From positions 6,262,001-6,326,000 of the forward strand of contig NZ_CP088156.1 of the NCBI RefSeq assembly GCF_021088345.1: a stretch of DNA of 64,000 nt, read 5' to 3'. Position 1 is the stretch's first letter; each line of letters starts with the position of its first letter. Shown in pieces: positions 17,830 through 26,916 of this stretch. The DNA comes from Bradyrhizobium ontarionense (GTDB taxonomy: Bacteria > Pseudomonadota > Alphaproteobacteria > Rhizobiales > Xanthobacteraceae). The translations under genes were made by a program, and so were the position numbers. The notes under the pieces are model-generated. The model searched no databases and was not told the DNA's origin. It saw only the letters and a program-made list of their open reading frames with translations.

Positions 17830-19245
17830 TTGACGCGCTATGTTTCGACCCGCGGGGAGGCCCCCGCGCTCACCTTCTGCGATGTGATGCTGACCGGGCT
17901 CGCCCGTGACGGCGGCCTCTACGTGCCCGAGACCTGGCCGCAGCTCTCGGCCGAGACCATCGCCTCGTTCTTCGGCCGGCCTTATTGGGAGGTCGCGGTC
18001 GAGGTCATCAAGCCGTTCGTGGCCGGAGAGATCTCCGACGCCGAGCTCGGCCGCATGGCCAACGAGGCCTATGCCACGTTCCGCCACCCAGCGGTGGTGC
18101 CGCTCGACCAGAGCGCGCCGCATCAGTTTGTGCTGGAGCTGTTCCACGGGCCGACCTTGGCGTTCAAGGACGTGGCGATGCAGCTGATCTCGCGGCTGAT
18201 GGACCATGTCCTGGCCAGGCGCGGCGAGCGCACCACCATCGTGGTCGCGACCTCGGGCGACACCGGCGGCGCGGCGGTCGACGCCTTCGCCGGCCGCGAC
18301 AATGCCGATCTCATCGTGCTGTTCCCGCACGGCCGCATCTCCGAGGTGCAGCGGCGCATGATAACGACGTCGGGCGCGGCCAATGTCCATGCGCTCGCCA
18401 TCGAAGGTCATTTCGACGACTGCCAGGCGCTCGTGAAGGGCCTGTTCAACCATCACGCCTTCCGTGATTCGGTGGCGCTGTCCGGCGTCAACTCGATCAA
18501 CTGGGCGCGCGTGGTGGCCCAGGTGGTCTATTACTTCACGTCGGCGGTCGCGGTCGGCGCACCCGCGCGCGCCGTCGACTTCACGGTGCCGACCGGCAAT
18601 TTCGGCGACGTCTTCGCCGGCTACGTCGCCAAGCGCATGGGCCTGCCGGTGCGCACCCTGCGCGTCGCGACCAACGTCAACGACATCCTCGCCCGCACGC
18701 TCAAGACCGGCATCTACGAGGTGCGCGAGGTGCATGCGACGGCGTCGCCCTCGATGGACATCCAGGTGTCGTCCAATTTCGAGCGGCTGCTGTTCGAGGC
18801 CGGCGGCCGCGACGCAGCCTCCGTGCGGCGGCTGATGGAGAGCCTGAAGCAGTCGGGCCGCTTTGTGCTGCCTGACGCGATGCTGGCAGCGATCCGCGCC
18901 GATTTCGATGCCGGCCGCGCCGACGAGACCGAGACCGCGGCCGCGATCCGCGCCGCCTTCCGCGAGGCCGGCGATCTCGTCGACCCGCACACGGCGGTGG
19001 CACTGGCAGTGGCTGACCGCGACGGCACCGACACCTCGGTGCCGAACATCGTGCTGTCGACGGCGCATCCCGCCAAATTCCCCGATGCGGTCGAGGCCGC
19101 CTGCGGAATGCGGCCGCAGCTGCCGGTTTGGCTCGAAGGGCTGATGAGCAAGCGCGAGGACGTCAGGATCATGCGGAACGACCAGGCCGAGGTGGAGACC
19201 TTCATCCGCTCGGTCAGCCGGGCCGCCAAGCAGGGAATTGCATGA
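17830..19245 (+). CDS. thrC: Threonine synthase
   Basis: 471-residue PLP enzyme converting O-phosphohomoserine to threonine, last step of the pathway; cytoplasmic. It opens YVSTRGEAPALTFCDVML (class with an N-terminal domain), has the PLP lysine K113 in GPTLAFKDVAMQ, the phosphate-site TSGDTGGAAVDAF, and VPTGNFGDVFAGYVAK. Start is TTG 17830, preceded by GGAGAG; no ATG gives the complete N-terminus. Its stop overlaps the start of the M16 peptidase gene by four bases (ATGA), so both are co-translated. Confidence 0.95.
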   Translation: MTRYVSTRGEAPALTFCDVMLTGLARDGGLYVPETWPQLSAETIASFFGRPYWEVAVEVIKPFVAGEISDAELGRMANEAYATFRHPAVVPLDQSAPHQFVLELFHGPTLAFKDVAMQLISRLMDHVLARRGERTTIVVATSGDTGGAAVDAFAGRDNADLIVLFPHGRISEVQRRMITTSGAANVHALAIEGHFDDCQALVKGLFNHHAFRDSVALSGVNSINWARVVAQVVYYFTSAVAVGAPARAVDFTVPTGNFGDVFAGYVAKRMGLPVRTLRVATNVNDILARTLKTGIYEVREVHATASPSMDIQVSSNFERLLFEAGGRDAASVRRLMESLKQSGRFVLPDAMLAAIRADFDAGRADETETAAAIRAAFREAGDLVDPHTAVALAVADRDGTDTSVPNIVLSTAHPAKFPDAVEAACGMRPQLPVWLEGLMSKREDVRIMRNDQAEVETFIRSVSRAAKQGIA

Positions 19246-20534
19246 TGGGCGTGGAAGTCACCAAGCTGCCGACGGGGTTGACGGTCGTCACCGACACGAT
19301 GCCGCATCTGGAGACCGCGGCGCTCGGGGTGTGGGCCGGGGTCGGCGGCCGCGACGAGAAACCGGACGAGCACGGCATCTCGCATCTTCTGGAACATATG
19401 GCGTTCAAGGGCACCACGATGCGCAGCGCGCGCGAGATCGTCGAGGCGATCGAGGCGGTCGGCGGCGATCTCAACGCCGGCACCTCGACCGAGACCACGG
19501 CCTACTACGCGCGCGTGCTGAAGGCCGATGTGCCGCTGGCGCTCGACGTGCTCTCCGACATCCTCGCCAATCCGTCGTTCGTGCCGGAGGAGCTGGAGCG
19601 CGAGAAGAACGTGATCGTGCAGGAAATCGGCGCGGCGCAGGACACGCCCGACGACGTCGTGTTCGAGCACCTCAACGAGCTGTGCTTCCCCGATCAGCCG
19701 ATGGGGCGTTCGCTGCTCGGCACCGCCAAGACGCTGCAGGCGTTCGACCGCGACAAGCTGCACGGCTATCTCGCCACGCATTACCGTGGCCCCGACATGG
19801 TGGTCGCCGCGGCCGGCGCCGTCGACCATCAGCGGGTGGTCGAGGACGTGACCAGGCATTTTGCCAGCTTCAATGGCGGTCCGGCGCCGAAGCCGCAGCC
19901 GGCGGCGTTCGGCAAGGGCGGTTCGCGGGTTGTGCATCGCGACCTCGAGCAGGCGCATCTGACGCTTGCGCTCGAGGGCGTGCCGCAGGCTGATCCGTCG
20001 CTGTTCTCGCTGCAGGTCTTCACCAACATCCTCGGCGGCGGCATGTCGTCCCGGCTGTTTCAGGAGGTGCGCGAGAACAGGGGGCTCTGCTACTCCGTCT
20101 ACACGTTCCACGCGCCCTATAGCGATACCGGCTTCTTCGGTCTCTACACCGGGACCGATCCCGCCGATGCGCCCGAGATGATGGAGGTCGTGGTCGACAT
20201 CATCGGCAACGCGGTGGAAACGCTCGGCGAGGCCGAGGTGGCGCGGGCCAGGGCGCAGATGAAGGCGGGGCTTTTGATGGCCCTGGAGAGCTGCAGCGCC
20301 CGCGCCGAGCAGCTCGCGCGTCACATCCTGGCTTATGGCCGGCCGCAGACCCTGCAGGAGATGATCGAGAAGATCGAAGCGGTCAGCGTCGAGAGCACGC
20401 GCGATGCTGCACGCGCGCTGCTCGCGCGCAGCAAGCCGGCGGTGGTCGCGCTGGGCAGCGGCAGAGGTCTGGACACGGCGGTGACTTTCGCCGAAGGTCT
20501 GACCAGCCCGAAGTCGAAGGCCCAACTGCATTGA
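19242..20534 (+). CDS. M16 family zinc peptidase (processing-peptidase-like)
   Basis: 430-residue pitrilysin-family peptidase, similar to the mitochondrial processing peptidase beta subunit. The inverted zinc motif HLLEH is at residues 48-52 in GISHLLEHMAFKGT, with the third ligand Glu in NVIVQEIGAAQD. The C-terminal domain holds the substrate-binding pair Arg-Tyr in SSRLFQEVRENRGLCYSVY. It is a single-gene, active-type member with no inactive partner adjacent. The start overlaps thrC by four bases; a second Met follows immediately. Confidence 0.94.
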   Translation: MMGVEVTKLPTGLTVVTDTMPHLETAALGVWAGVGGRDEKPDEHGISHLLEHMAFKGTTMRSAREIVEAIEAVGGDLNAGTSTETTAYYARVLKADVPLALDVLSDILANPSFVPEELEREKNVIVQEIGAAQDTPDDVVFEHLNELCFPDQPMGRSLLGTAKTLQAFDRDKLHGYLATHYRGPDMVVAAAGAVDHQRVVEDVTRHFASFNGGPAPKPQPAAFGKGGSRVVHRDLEQAHLTLALEGVPQADPSLFSLQVFTNILGGGMSSRLFQEVRENRGLCYSVYTFHAPYSDTGFFGLYTGTDPADAPEMMEVVVDIIGNAVETLGEAEVARARAQMKAGLLMALESCSARAEQLARHILAYGRPQTLQEMIEKIEAVSVESTRDAARALLARSKPAVVALGSGRGLDTAVTFAEGLTSPKSKAQLH

Positions 20535-20630
20535 GCACGGGTCCGGAAACTCGCAGCATCGTGAGCGTGGTTGTCGCCGGGCGTGCCGGCCACGCGGTCG
20601 GCTTCTGAAGAGCAGGGGGGAGCATCACAG

Positions 20631-21218
20631 ATGGCCCTGTTTCGCTTGCCATCCAGCGGGCCGGCTGCGCTTGCCCCGCGCGGCAACGGCCTGCTGCTGC
20701 GCGCGCCGCAGATGGCTGATTACGCGCAATGGGCAAGTTTGCGCGAGATCAGCCGCGAGTACCTGACACCCTGGGAGCCGATCTGGCCGTCGGACGACCT
20801 GACGCGCTCCGGCTTTCGCCGCCGGCTGCGCCGCTATGCCGAGGATATCTCGGCAGACCGCTCCTATCCGTTCATCGTGTTCCGCGAATCGGATGACGCC
20901 ATGCTTGGTGGCATCACGCTCGCCAACGTCCGCCGCGGCATCGTCCAGGCCGGGACCATCGGCTACTGGATGGGCCAGCCGTTCGCGCAGCGCGGCTATA
21001 TGACCGTGGCGCTGCGGCTGTTGCTGCCGACCCTGTTCGGCGAGCTCAACTTGCACCGGGTCGAGGCGGCCTGCATTCCGACCAATACGCCATCGATCCG
21101 GGTGCTGGAGAAGTGCGGCTTCACCCGCGAGGGCCTGGCGCGCCGCTATCTCTGCATCAACGGGGTCTGGCAGGACCACTACCTGTACGGCCTGCTGCAT
21201 GAGGATTTCCGCGGGTAG
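20631..21218 (+). CDS. RimJ/RimL-type GNAT acetyltransferase
   Basis: 195-residue acetyltransferase of the RimJ/RimL branch, which acetylates protein N-termini, often ribosomal proteins. It has GTIGYWMGQPFAQRGYMTVAL (strand, acetyl-CoA loop) and the C-terminal RVEAACIPTNTPSIRVLEKCGF, both typical. The ATG at 20631 follows AGGGGGGAG at good spacing; the frame opens earlier at 20571 without similarity. Likely in the same transcript as thrC and the M16 peptidase, with a 96-base gap. Confidence 0.9.
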   Translation: MALFRLPSSGPAALAPRGNGLLLRAPQMADYAQWASLREISREYLTPWEPIWPSDDLTRSGFRRRLRRYAEDISADRSYPFIVFRESDDAMLGGITLANVRRGIVQAGTIGYWMGQPFAQRGYMTVALRLLLPTLFGELNLHRVEAACIPTNTPSIRVLEKCGFTREGLARRYLCINGVWQDHYLYGLLHEDFRG

Positions 21219-21380
21219 CAATTGTGATCGGGTTGGGGATGGAAGGCCGCCGATCGGGGCTGGTTCCCGCCTCCGAAATGGGTATAGACGCCTTTGTGCC
21301 GACGTCTTGGCTTCGCCGCGATCGCGCGGTCCAAGCGTGAGGCGGCGGGCCGGGCGACGAGATGCCGGGGACATCAGACG

Positions 21381-22028
21381 ATGCGACAGACGAGTGTGAT
21401 CAGGGTCGGGACGCTGGCGGCCGTGCTGCTGGCCATGGGAGCGGCAGGGGCTGCGGCGCCGGCGTCAGCCCAATCGCTGACCGACCGCTTCAAGAGCCTG
21501 TTCGGCGGCGGCTCCGACGACAAGGGGCAGCAGAACCTGCCCGCCAGCGGCGGTCCGCCGGTGGACCCGACCGAGGGCTTGAGCTGTCCGCCGGTCAACA
21601 TCCGCGCCGGAGCCTCGACCTTTGCGATGGCGGCACCGGGCAAGCAGGCGGTCGGCAACGACGTCCGTTTCCAGGCTTCGATCACCAAGACCGCCCGGGA
21701 ATGCAATCTCAACGGCGCCGAGATCACGGCCAAGATCGGCATCCAGGGCCGGGTCGTGGCCGGCCCGGCCGGTGCGCCCGCGACCGTCGATATTCCGATG
21801 CGCATCGCCGTGGTCCAGGGCGGCATCGGCGAGAAGGTGATTGCCACCAAGGCCTATCGCACCACGGTGCAGATGACGGGGGATGGCAGCGTGCCGTTCA
21901 CGATCGTGGCGGAGGACATGGTTTATCCGGTGCCGCCGGCCGGCGCCAATGCCGACAATTACGTATTCTACATCGGCTTCGATCCGCAGGCCCTGACCCC
22001 GGAACGGCCGGGCAAGAAGCGGAAGTGA
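21381..22028 (+). CDS. Exported hypothetical protein
   Basis: 215 residues. A Sec signal peptide (VGTLAAVLLAMGAAGAAAP) ends at ASAQS around residue 31. The mature part is polar, then contains PPVNIRAGASTFAMAAPGKQ and a beta-rich region (GRVVAGPAGAPATVDIPMRIAVV, VPFTIVAEDMVYP), with two cysteines (SCPPV and ECNLNG) that could pair. It is probably periplasmic; no domain is recognised. ATG 21381 begins directly before the signal peptide. It ends about 100 bases before a bidirectional terminator. Confidence 0.85.
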   Translation: MRQTSVIRVGTLAAVLLAMGAAGAAAPASAQSLTDRFKSLFGGGSDDKGQQNLPASGGPPVDPTEGLSCPPVNIRAGASTFAMAAPGKQAVGNDVRFQASITKTARECNLNGAEITAKIGIQGRVVAGPAGAPATVDIPMRIAVVQGGIGEKVIATKAYRTTVQMTGDGSVPFTIVAEDMVYPVPPAGANADNYVFYIGFDPQALTPERPGKKRK

Positions 22029-22130
22029 GGGCCGGACGGGAGTGAGGTCGGCATCGGCGGCGGCGGGGACAGTCGATGATCGCCACGCCAGGTGTCGAGG
22101 TCACCGCGGTCGCGAATAGGTTTCAAAGCA

Positions 22131-22165
22131 AAAAGGCCGGTGCGATCAGATCGCACCGGCCTTTT
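22131..22165. terminator. Bidirectional terminator between exported protein and atp genes
   Basis: 16-bp perfect stem AAAAGGCCGGTGCGAT / ATCGCACCGGCCTTTT with a three-base loop; A and T runs on both sides let it stop transcripts from both convergent genes. Confidence 0.93.
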
Positions 22166-22195
22166 GAAGATGTTGGATCGATGATGGGATACGGC

Positions 22196-22687
22196 TCAGT
22201 TCAGCTTGCGGCTGACTTCCGTGATGCCCTTGGTCACGAGGTCTTCGCCGAGGCCACCCTTGACCGACTGCGACAGCACGGTCGCGGCGGCCTGGACGGC
22301 GGCGTCGGCCGCAGCGGCCCTGACGTCGGCGAGAGCCTGAGCTTCGGCGAGGGCGATCTTGCCCTCGGCGGCCTTGGTACGGCGGGCGACGAAGTCTTCC
22401 ATCTTGGCCTTGGCGTCGGTCGCGATGCGCTCGGCTTCCGCCTTGGCGCTGGTCACGATCTCCTCGGCCTCACGTTCGGCGCTGGCGCGGCGGGTCTTGT
22501 AATCGGCGAGCACCTTGGCCGCCTCTTCCTTGAGCCGCTTGGCCTCCGCCAGCTCGGATCTGATGCGCTCGCTGCGATTGTCGAGGGCCTTCAGGAGCAT
22601 GCGGTGGACACCGAGATAGGCGAACAGGCCCATCAGGATCACGAAGGCAATCGCAACCCAGGTTTCCGGATCGGCGAGCAAATGCAT
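22196..22687 (-). CDS. atpF: ATP synthase F0 subunit b
   Basis: 163-residue stator subunit: one N-terminal membrane helix ([17 protein letters not shown], residues ~11-27) and a long charged alpha-helical stalk ([20 protein letters not shown]) that links F0 to F1. Its ATG shares one base with the stop of the b' gene (TGATG). It is the last gene of the F0 operon and is followed by the strong terminator at 22131-22165. Confidence 0.93.
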   Translation of the reverse strand: MHLLADPETWVAIAFVILMGLFAYLGVHRMLLKALDNRSERIRSELAEAKRLKEEAAKVLADYKTRRASAEREAEEIVTSAKAEAERIATDAKAKMEDFVARRTKAAEGKIALAEAQALADVRAAAADAAVQAAATVLSQSVKGGLGEDLVTKGITEVSRKLN

Positions 22688-23247
22688 CAGGCTGTTCCCT
22701 TCAACGATGCATCGACCGCAGCTTCGACCGTCTTGGCCGCGGGGGCCTTGCCGGTCAGCTGCAGCACGATCGCGCCGGCCGCCTCCGCAGCAATGCTGCG
22801 GACGTTGCCCATCGCGGTCGTGCGCGTATTGGCGATGGATTTCTCAGCCGCCACGAGCTTGGTCGCGAGGCTGTCTTCCAGCGCCTTGCGTTCGGCATCC
22901 GAGCTGGCCGCGAGCTTCTCGCGGGTCTCGGCTCCGATCGCCTGGGCGCGGGAGCGGGCCGTTGCGAGCTCGCTTTCATACGCCTTCATCGCGGCTTCGG
23001 ATTCATCCTTCAGCCGCTGCGCTTCGGCCAGATCGCCGTCGATCGACTTCTGGCGGGCATCGATGACGGCCCCCACCTTCGGCAACGCCAGACGCGAGAC
23101 GATCACGTACAGCGCCACGAAGGCGATCACCAATGAGACGATCTGGGAGGGAAAGGTTTCCTTCTGGAATGGAGGGAAACCATGCCCGCCTTCGGCCTCC
23201 GTATGGGCGCCTGCGGTGCCCTTGGCCTCGCCATGACTTTCAGCCAC
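22687..23247 (-). CDS. atpG: ATP synthase F0 subunit b'
   Basis: 186-residue b-type stator subunit; alphaproteobacteria use a b/b' heterodimer. An N-terminal His/Gly-rich cytoplasmic segment (~30 residues) comes before the membrane helix ([20 protein letters not shown]), then the charged stalk ([20 protein letters not shown]). It lies between atpE and atpF. Naming varies (atpG, atpX, atpF2). Confidence 0.92.
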   Translation of the reverse strand: MAESHGEAKGTAGAHTEAEGGHGFPPFQKETFPSQIVSLVIAFVALYVIVSRLALPKVGAVIDARQKSIDGDLAEAQRLKDESEAAMKAYESELATARSRAQAIGAETREKLAASSDAERKALEDSLATKLVAAEKSIANTRTTAMGNVRSIAAEAAGAIVLQLTGKAPAAKTVEAAVDASLKGTA

Positions 23248-23275
23248 GGGCTTCTCCTGTCCGGCTCAGGCCGTC

Positions 23276-23503
23276 TTAGACGGCGTACAGCAGGAGCAGC
23301 GCGATCAGCAGCGAGAAGATGCCGAGCGCTTCGGTCACCGCGAAGCCGAAAATCAGGTTGCCGAACTGGCCCTGAGCGGCGGACGGATTGCGCAGAGCGG
23401 CCGACAGGTAGTTGCCGAAGATGATGCCGATGCCGGCACCCGCGCCACCCATGCCGATGCAGGCAATGCCCGCGCCAATGTACTTCGCTGCGACCGGATC
23501 CAT
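23276..23503 (-). CDS. atpE: ATP synthase F0 subunit c
   Basis: 75-residue proteolipid forming the rotating c-ring. Two helices surround the polar loop [11 protein letters not shown]. The proton-carrying carboxylate is Glu58 in [11 protein letters not shown], and the Gly-rich first helix ([14 protein letters not shown]) is as expected. The ATG at 23501-23503 is preceded by AGGAG. The frame opens further upstream to 23566 but the extra residues are not part of the family. Confidence 0.97.
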   Translation of the reverse strand: MDPVAAKYIGAGIACIGMGGAGAGIGIIFGNYLSAALRNPSAAQGQFGNLIFGFAVTEALGIFSLLIALLLLYAV

Positions 23504-23543
23504 GAACGAACTCCTTCTGAGAGGTTTGGTAGAGAGGGCCGGA

Positions 23544-24287
23544 TCAATGGCCCGGATGGATAGCATCGTTGAGATAGATGCAGGTGAGGATCGTGAAGAC
23601 GTAGGCCTGAAGGAACGCGACCATCAGCTCGAGGCCGGTCAGAGCGACCGTGAGACCGAGCGGCAGCAGCGCGCCGACCTTGCCGACGAAGCCGAGCGCG
23701 CCGAGCATGGTGACGAAGCTCGCGAACACCTTCAGCGTGACGTGGCCGGCCAGCATGTTGGCGAACAGACGGACGCTGTGCGAGATCGGCCGCGAGAAGA
23801 AGGAGATGATTTCGATCACCACCACCAGCGGCATGATCACCACCGGAATGCCGGACGGCACGAACAGCTTAAGGAACTTCAGGCCGTTCTTGTAGAAGCC
23901 GTAGATGATGACCGTCAGGAACACCAAGAGCGCCAGCGCGAAGGTGACGATGATATGGCTGGAGATCGTGAAGGTGTAGGGAATGATGCCGACGATGTTC
24001 GAGACGAAGATGAACATGAACAGCGAGAACACCAGCGGGAAGAACGTCATGCCCTGCGAGCCGGCGCTGGTCCTGATGGTATTGGCCACGAATTCGTAGG
24101 ACAGCTCGACCACCGACTGGAAGCGGCCCGGCACGAGCTGACGCCCGGCGGCCAGCATCATGACAGCGATGATCGCCACCGCGAGCAGCATGTACGCGGA
24201 GGACGTGGTGAAAGCGATCTCCTGATTGCCGATGTGGCCGATCGTGAAGATCTTGTTGAGGTGGAATTGTTCGATCGGATCGATCAT
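23544..24287 (-). CDS. atpB: ATP synthase F0 subunit a
   Basis: 247-residue membrane subunit providing the proton half-channels. The essential Arg lies in [14 protein letters not shown], and the C-terminal helix includes [20 protein letters not shown]. The start reads [14 protein letters not shown] as in other rhizobial homologues. Gaps of 72 bases to atpI and 40 to atpE fit a single operon. Confidence 0.97.
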   Translation of the reverse strand: MIDPIEQFHLNKIFTIGHIGNQEIAFTTSSAYMLLAVAIIAVMMLAAGRQLVPGRFQSVVELSYEFVANTIRTSAGSQGMTFFPLVFSLFMFIFVSNIVGIIPYTFTISSHIIVTFALALLVFLTVIIYGFYKNGLKFLKLFVPSGIPVVIMPLVVVIEIISFFSRPISHSVRLFANMLAGHVTLKVFASFVTMLGALGFVGKVGALLPLGLTVALTGLELMVAFLQAYVFTILTCIYLNDAIHPGH

Positions 24288-24359
24288 CCGCGTGGCGTCT
24301 CATTGTTGACCGGCCACGCCGGCGCTTTGCAATTCACTCGACGGTCTTCCGCGCGCGTC

Positions 24360-24737
24360 TCATTGGCGGGGCCTGTCCGGAGCGACGCCTGCGGATCTCA
24401 CCACGTTCAACACGCCGGCGGCGAAGCCGAGCAGGAAAAACACGATAAATCCAAAGGGCGATGTCGACAGCAAGCGGTCGAAGCCCCAGCCAAGCAACGC
24501 ACCGACGAGGACACCGGCGATCAACTCGGAGGACAGTCGCAGTCCACGCGCCATGGCCGAAGCCCGGGCTGCAGTGTCCCCGCTGCCGATTCCAGGTTGA
24601 TCAGTCTCAACCCGTCGGCCGTCACGAAATTCGGACAACCGTTGGTCGAGACTTCCGAGCCTTGCGGAAAGCGCAACCTCATCAGGCGACTTATCGCGAT
24701 CCCCGTGTCCGCCGCTGTCGTTCGTGCCATCCGCCAT
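24360..24737 (-). CDS. atpI: AtpI/AtpZ family F0 assembly protein
   Basis: 125 residues: a hydrophilic, charged ~65-residue N-terminus followed by two membrane helices (LIAGVLVGALLGWGFDRLL and FGFIVFFLLGFAAGVLNVVR), the AtpI/AtpZ signature. The product helps c-ring assembly or Mg2+/Ca2+ handling for ATP synthase. It is the first gene of the F0 operon. Confidence 0.92.
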   Translation of the reverse strand: MADGTNDSGGHGDRDKSPDEVALSARLGSLDQRLSEFRDGRRVETDQPGIGSGDTAARASAMARGLRLSSELIAGVLVGALLGWGFDRLLSTSPFGFIVFFLLGFAAGVLNVVRSAGVAPDRPRQ

Positions 24738-24807
24738 GTGTGGAGACCCGACGCGCTGTTGCGGGTTTCAGGAAATAGCGCCCCATCGCCCTTCAAAAGT
24801 CGCGCGG

Positions 24808-24836
24808 ACCATACTGACCGCATCCCCCCAAGTCAA
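24808..24836 (-). promoter_or_regulatory. Probable sigma70 promoter of the atp F0 operon
   Basis: On the minus strand TTGACT (24836-24831) and TATGGT (24813-24808) are separated by exactly 17 bases. They lie about 70 bases before the atpI start, in the only gap upstream of the operon. Confidence 0.65.
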
Positions 24837-25011
24837 GATTGCGTGTTGAACTGTTAGATGCCTGAATTTGCTCTATTTCTTGGCTTTTTCGTCAGATCGG
24901 TCGGGCGTGTCACCGCGCCGCATCAACAGCGTTCTCCGCAGTTGCAATCTTGCACGCTCCGTGACCGTCTGATCCGATGTCGCTGAACCCCCAAGCCGCG
25001 TGGGAACCCGC

Positions 25012-25635
25012 ATGTCGCGCCAGATCGACTATTATTTCTCGCTGCAGTCGCCATGGGCCTATATCGGGCACCGCCTGTTCCGCGACATCGCCGCCAGCCA
25101 CGGCGTCGCCGTAAACCACAAGCCGGTGATGCTGGTCGATCTGTTTGCCGAGACCGGCGGCCTGCCGCTCGCCAAGCGCCACCCGGCGCGGCAGCGCTAC
25201 CGCATCGTCGAGCTCAAGCGCTGGCGCGACAAGCGCGGCCTCGAATTTCACCTTCAGCCGAAGAACTGGCCGTTCAATGCCAGGCTTGCCGACGGCGTGG
25301 TGATCGCCGCGCTGCAGGCGGGGCTCGATCCGGAACCCTACCTGCAGCGCGCCTTCCCGGCGATCTGGGAGCAGCAGCTGAACCTTGCGGATGCGGACGT
25401 CATCGCGGGCCTCGCCGATGCGACCGGACTGTCCGGCCGCGACCTGCTGGCGCGGGCCGCGACCGACACGGTTGGCGCGGCCTATGAACAGAACCGGCAG
25501 GATGCGCTGGCGGCTGGCGTGTTCGGCTCGCCCGCCTATGTGCTGGATGGCGAGGTGTTCTGGGGCCAGGACCGGCTCGAACTGCTGGCGGATGCGTTGA
25601 AATCCGGCCGCTCGGCCTATACGTGCGAGACCTAG
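25012..25635 (+). CDS. 2-hydroxychromene-2-carboxylate isomerase family protein (DsbA-like fold)
   Basis: 207-residue kappa-GST/DsbA-like protein. It begins IDYYFSLQSPWAYIGHRLF, where the Ser in SPWAY is the glutathione-activating residue; later VFGSPAYVLDGEVFWGQDRLE closes the thioredoxin fold. Family members isomerise hydroxychromene carboxylate to the benzalpyruvate form using glutathione, in naphthalene-like degradation, but many lie, as here, outside catabolic operons and their substrate is unknown. ATG 25012 is chosen over an upstream start at 25000. Confidence 0.9.
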   Translation: MSRQIDYYFSLQSPWAYIGHRLFRDIAASHGVAVNHKPVMLVDLFAETGGLPLAKRHPARQRYRIVELKRWRDKRGLEFHLQPKNWPFNARLADGVVIAALQAGLDPEPYLQRAFPAIWEQQLNLADADVIAGLADATGLSGRDLLARAATDTVGAAYEQNRQDALAAGVFGSPAYVLDGEVFWGQDRLELLADALKSGRSAYTCET

Positions 25636-25739
25636 GTGCAGCCTGTGGCAGGTGACCGCACCGGACGGAACGTCTTGGCGGCGACACAATTCCGGCGTGC
25701 ATGGCCGCCGTCTTTCGAGCACGCCCTGGAGAGCCAGCC

Positions 25740-26318
25740 ATGAGTCTGATGCAGTCATATCGGCAGCCGCTCGTCGCGCTCTTGGTGTTGGGTGGTCTGT
25801 GCGGAGAAGTGTCGGCGGCCGAGGACACGGCGCCCGATAACGACAGGGGGCGCTACACGATGTCGACGACGCCGGACGGTGTGGTCAGGCTCGACACCCG
25901 GACCGGCGCGGTCTCGACCTGCAACAACAGCGCCGGTTCGGGCTGGGCCTGTTACGCCGTGCCCGACGAGCGCGCCGCGCTCGACGCCGAGATCGGACGG
26001 CTGCAGGCGGAGAATGAAAAGCTCAAGGGCCAGCTCGCCTCGCGCGACCAGAGCATCTCCGGCAAGATCGACGAGCCGCTGCCGAAGGATCAGGCGCTGC
26101 CCAAATCCGATCAGTTGAAGAAGCCCGAGCCCAAGGCTGGTGACAGGACTGGTGAGAAGCCGGGCGAGCCGAAATCCGCCGACGGTACGCGCAAGCTCGA
26201 GATCCCGCTGCCCAGCGATCAGGACATGGACCGCATGATGGGCTTCCTCGAGCAGGCCTGGCGCCGGCTGCTCGACATGGCCATGCGGGTGCAGAAGGAC
26301 GTCTCGGGCAAGATCTGA
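25740..26318 (+). CDS. Exported hypothetical protein with coiled coil
   Basis: 192 residues. Signal peptide (PLVALLVLGGLCGEVSA, cleavage near residue 26), then a beta-hairpin-like segment (YTMSTTPDGVVRLDTRTGAVSTC) with a Cys pair (STCNN...WACY), a short coiled coil (DAEIGRLQAENEKLKGQL), and a Lys/Pro-rich low-complexity linker before a final amphipathic helix. The TPDGxxRLDTRTGxxSxC segment is common in alphaproteobacterial exported proteins of unknown function. ATG 25740 begins the signal peptide. Confidence 0.85.
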   Translation: MSLMQSYRQPLVALLVLGGLCGEVSAAEDTAPDNDRGRYTMSTTPDGVVRLDTRTGAVSTCNNSAGSGWACYAVPDERAALDAEIGRLQAENEKLKGQLASRDQSISGKIDEPLPKDQALPKSDQLKKPEPKAGDRTGEKPGEPKSADGTRKLEIPLPSDQDMDRMMGFLEQAWRRLLDMAMRVQKDVSGKI

Positions 26319-26342
26319 GACCGAGCCGGGGAGGCTGAACGC

Positions 26343-26810
26343 ATGCCCGCGAGATCGACATCGCGAACGGCACCTTCGACAGCCGCCATCAATACGGTCG
26401 TGACCTCGACCCTGACGGTGCAGACCTCCGGCCGTGGCTTCACCGATCTCACGCGTGAGGTCGAGGCCTTCCTGCGCGAGGGGGGCGCCCGCGAAGGCGT
26501 CGTGACCGCCTTCGTCCGCCATACCTCGGCGTCGCTCACGATCCAGGAAAATGCCGATCCGACCGTGTTGCATGATCTCACCACGGCGCTGGCGCGGCTC
26601 GCACCTGAAAATGCCGGCTGGGCTCACGATACCGAGGGGCCCGACGACATGCCGGCGCACATCAAGACGATGCTGAGCTCGGTGTCGCTGCAGGTGCCCG
26701 TCACGGACGGCCGCATGATGCTGGGGACCTGGCAGGCAATCTATCTGATCGAGCATCGGTCTCGTCCGCACATTCGCGAGGTCGTGTTGCAGTTCATCGG
26801 GGCTGCCTGA
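26343..26810 (+). CDS. YjbQ/UPF0047 family protein
   Basis: 155 residues of the YjbQ family, small trimeric proteins with a zinc-like site and weak thiamine-phosphate synthase activity. Family signatures are VRHTSASLTIQENADPTVLHDL, HIKTMLSSVSLQVPV and GTWQAIYLIEHRSRPHIREVVLQ. The first ~15 residues are Ser/Thr-rich and absent from many relatives, so a later start is possible. It lies 24 bases after the coiled-coil protein gene and is followed by a hairpin terminator. Confidence 0.93.
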   Translation: MPARSTSRTAPSTAAINTVVTSTLTVQTSGRGFTDLTREVEAFLREGGAREGVVTAFVRHTSASLTIQENADPTVLHDLTTALARLAPENAGWAHDTEGPDDMPAHIKTMLSSVSLQVPVTDGRMMLGTWQAIYLIEHRSRPHIREVVLQFIGAA

Positions 26811-26845
26811 CGCCATAAAGAAGAAACGCCGCCTGCCGAAACGCG

Positions 26846-26880
26846 GAACGGCCGCGGAGCGATCCGCGGCCGTTCGTTTG
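26846..26880. terminator. Hairpin terminator between YjbQ and MHS transporter genes
   Basis: 13-bp perfect stem GAACGGCCGCGGA / TCCGCGGCCGTTC with a GCGA loop, followed by GTTTG; placed between two convergent genes. Confidence 0.8.
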
Positions 26881-26916
26881 AAGAAGAAGCGGGCGGCGTG
26901 ACCGCCCGCGCCGTGG

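Noticed and set aside
22076..24857. Two long plus-strand frames across the atp operon
   Set aside because: Antisense to five recognisable F0 genes; composition shows mirror codon bias.
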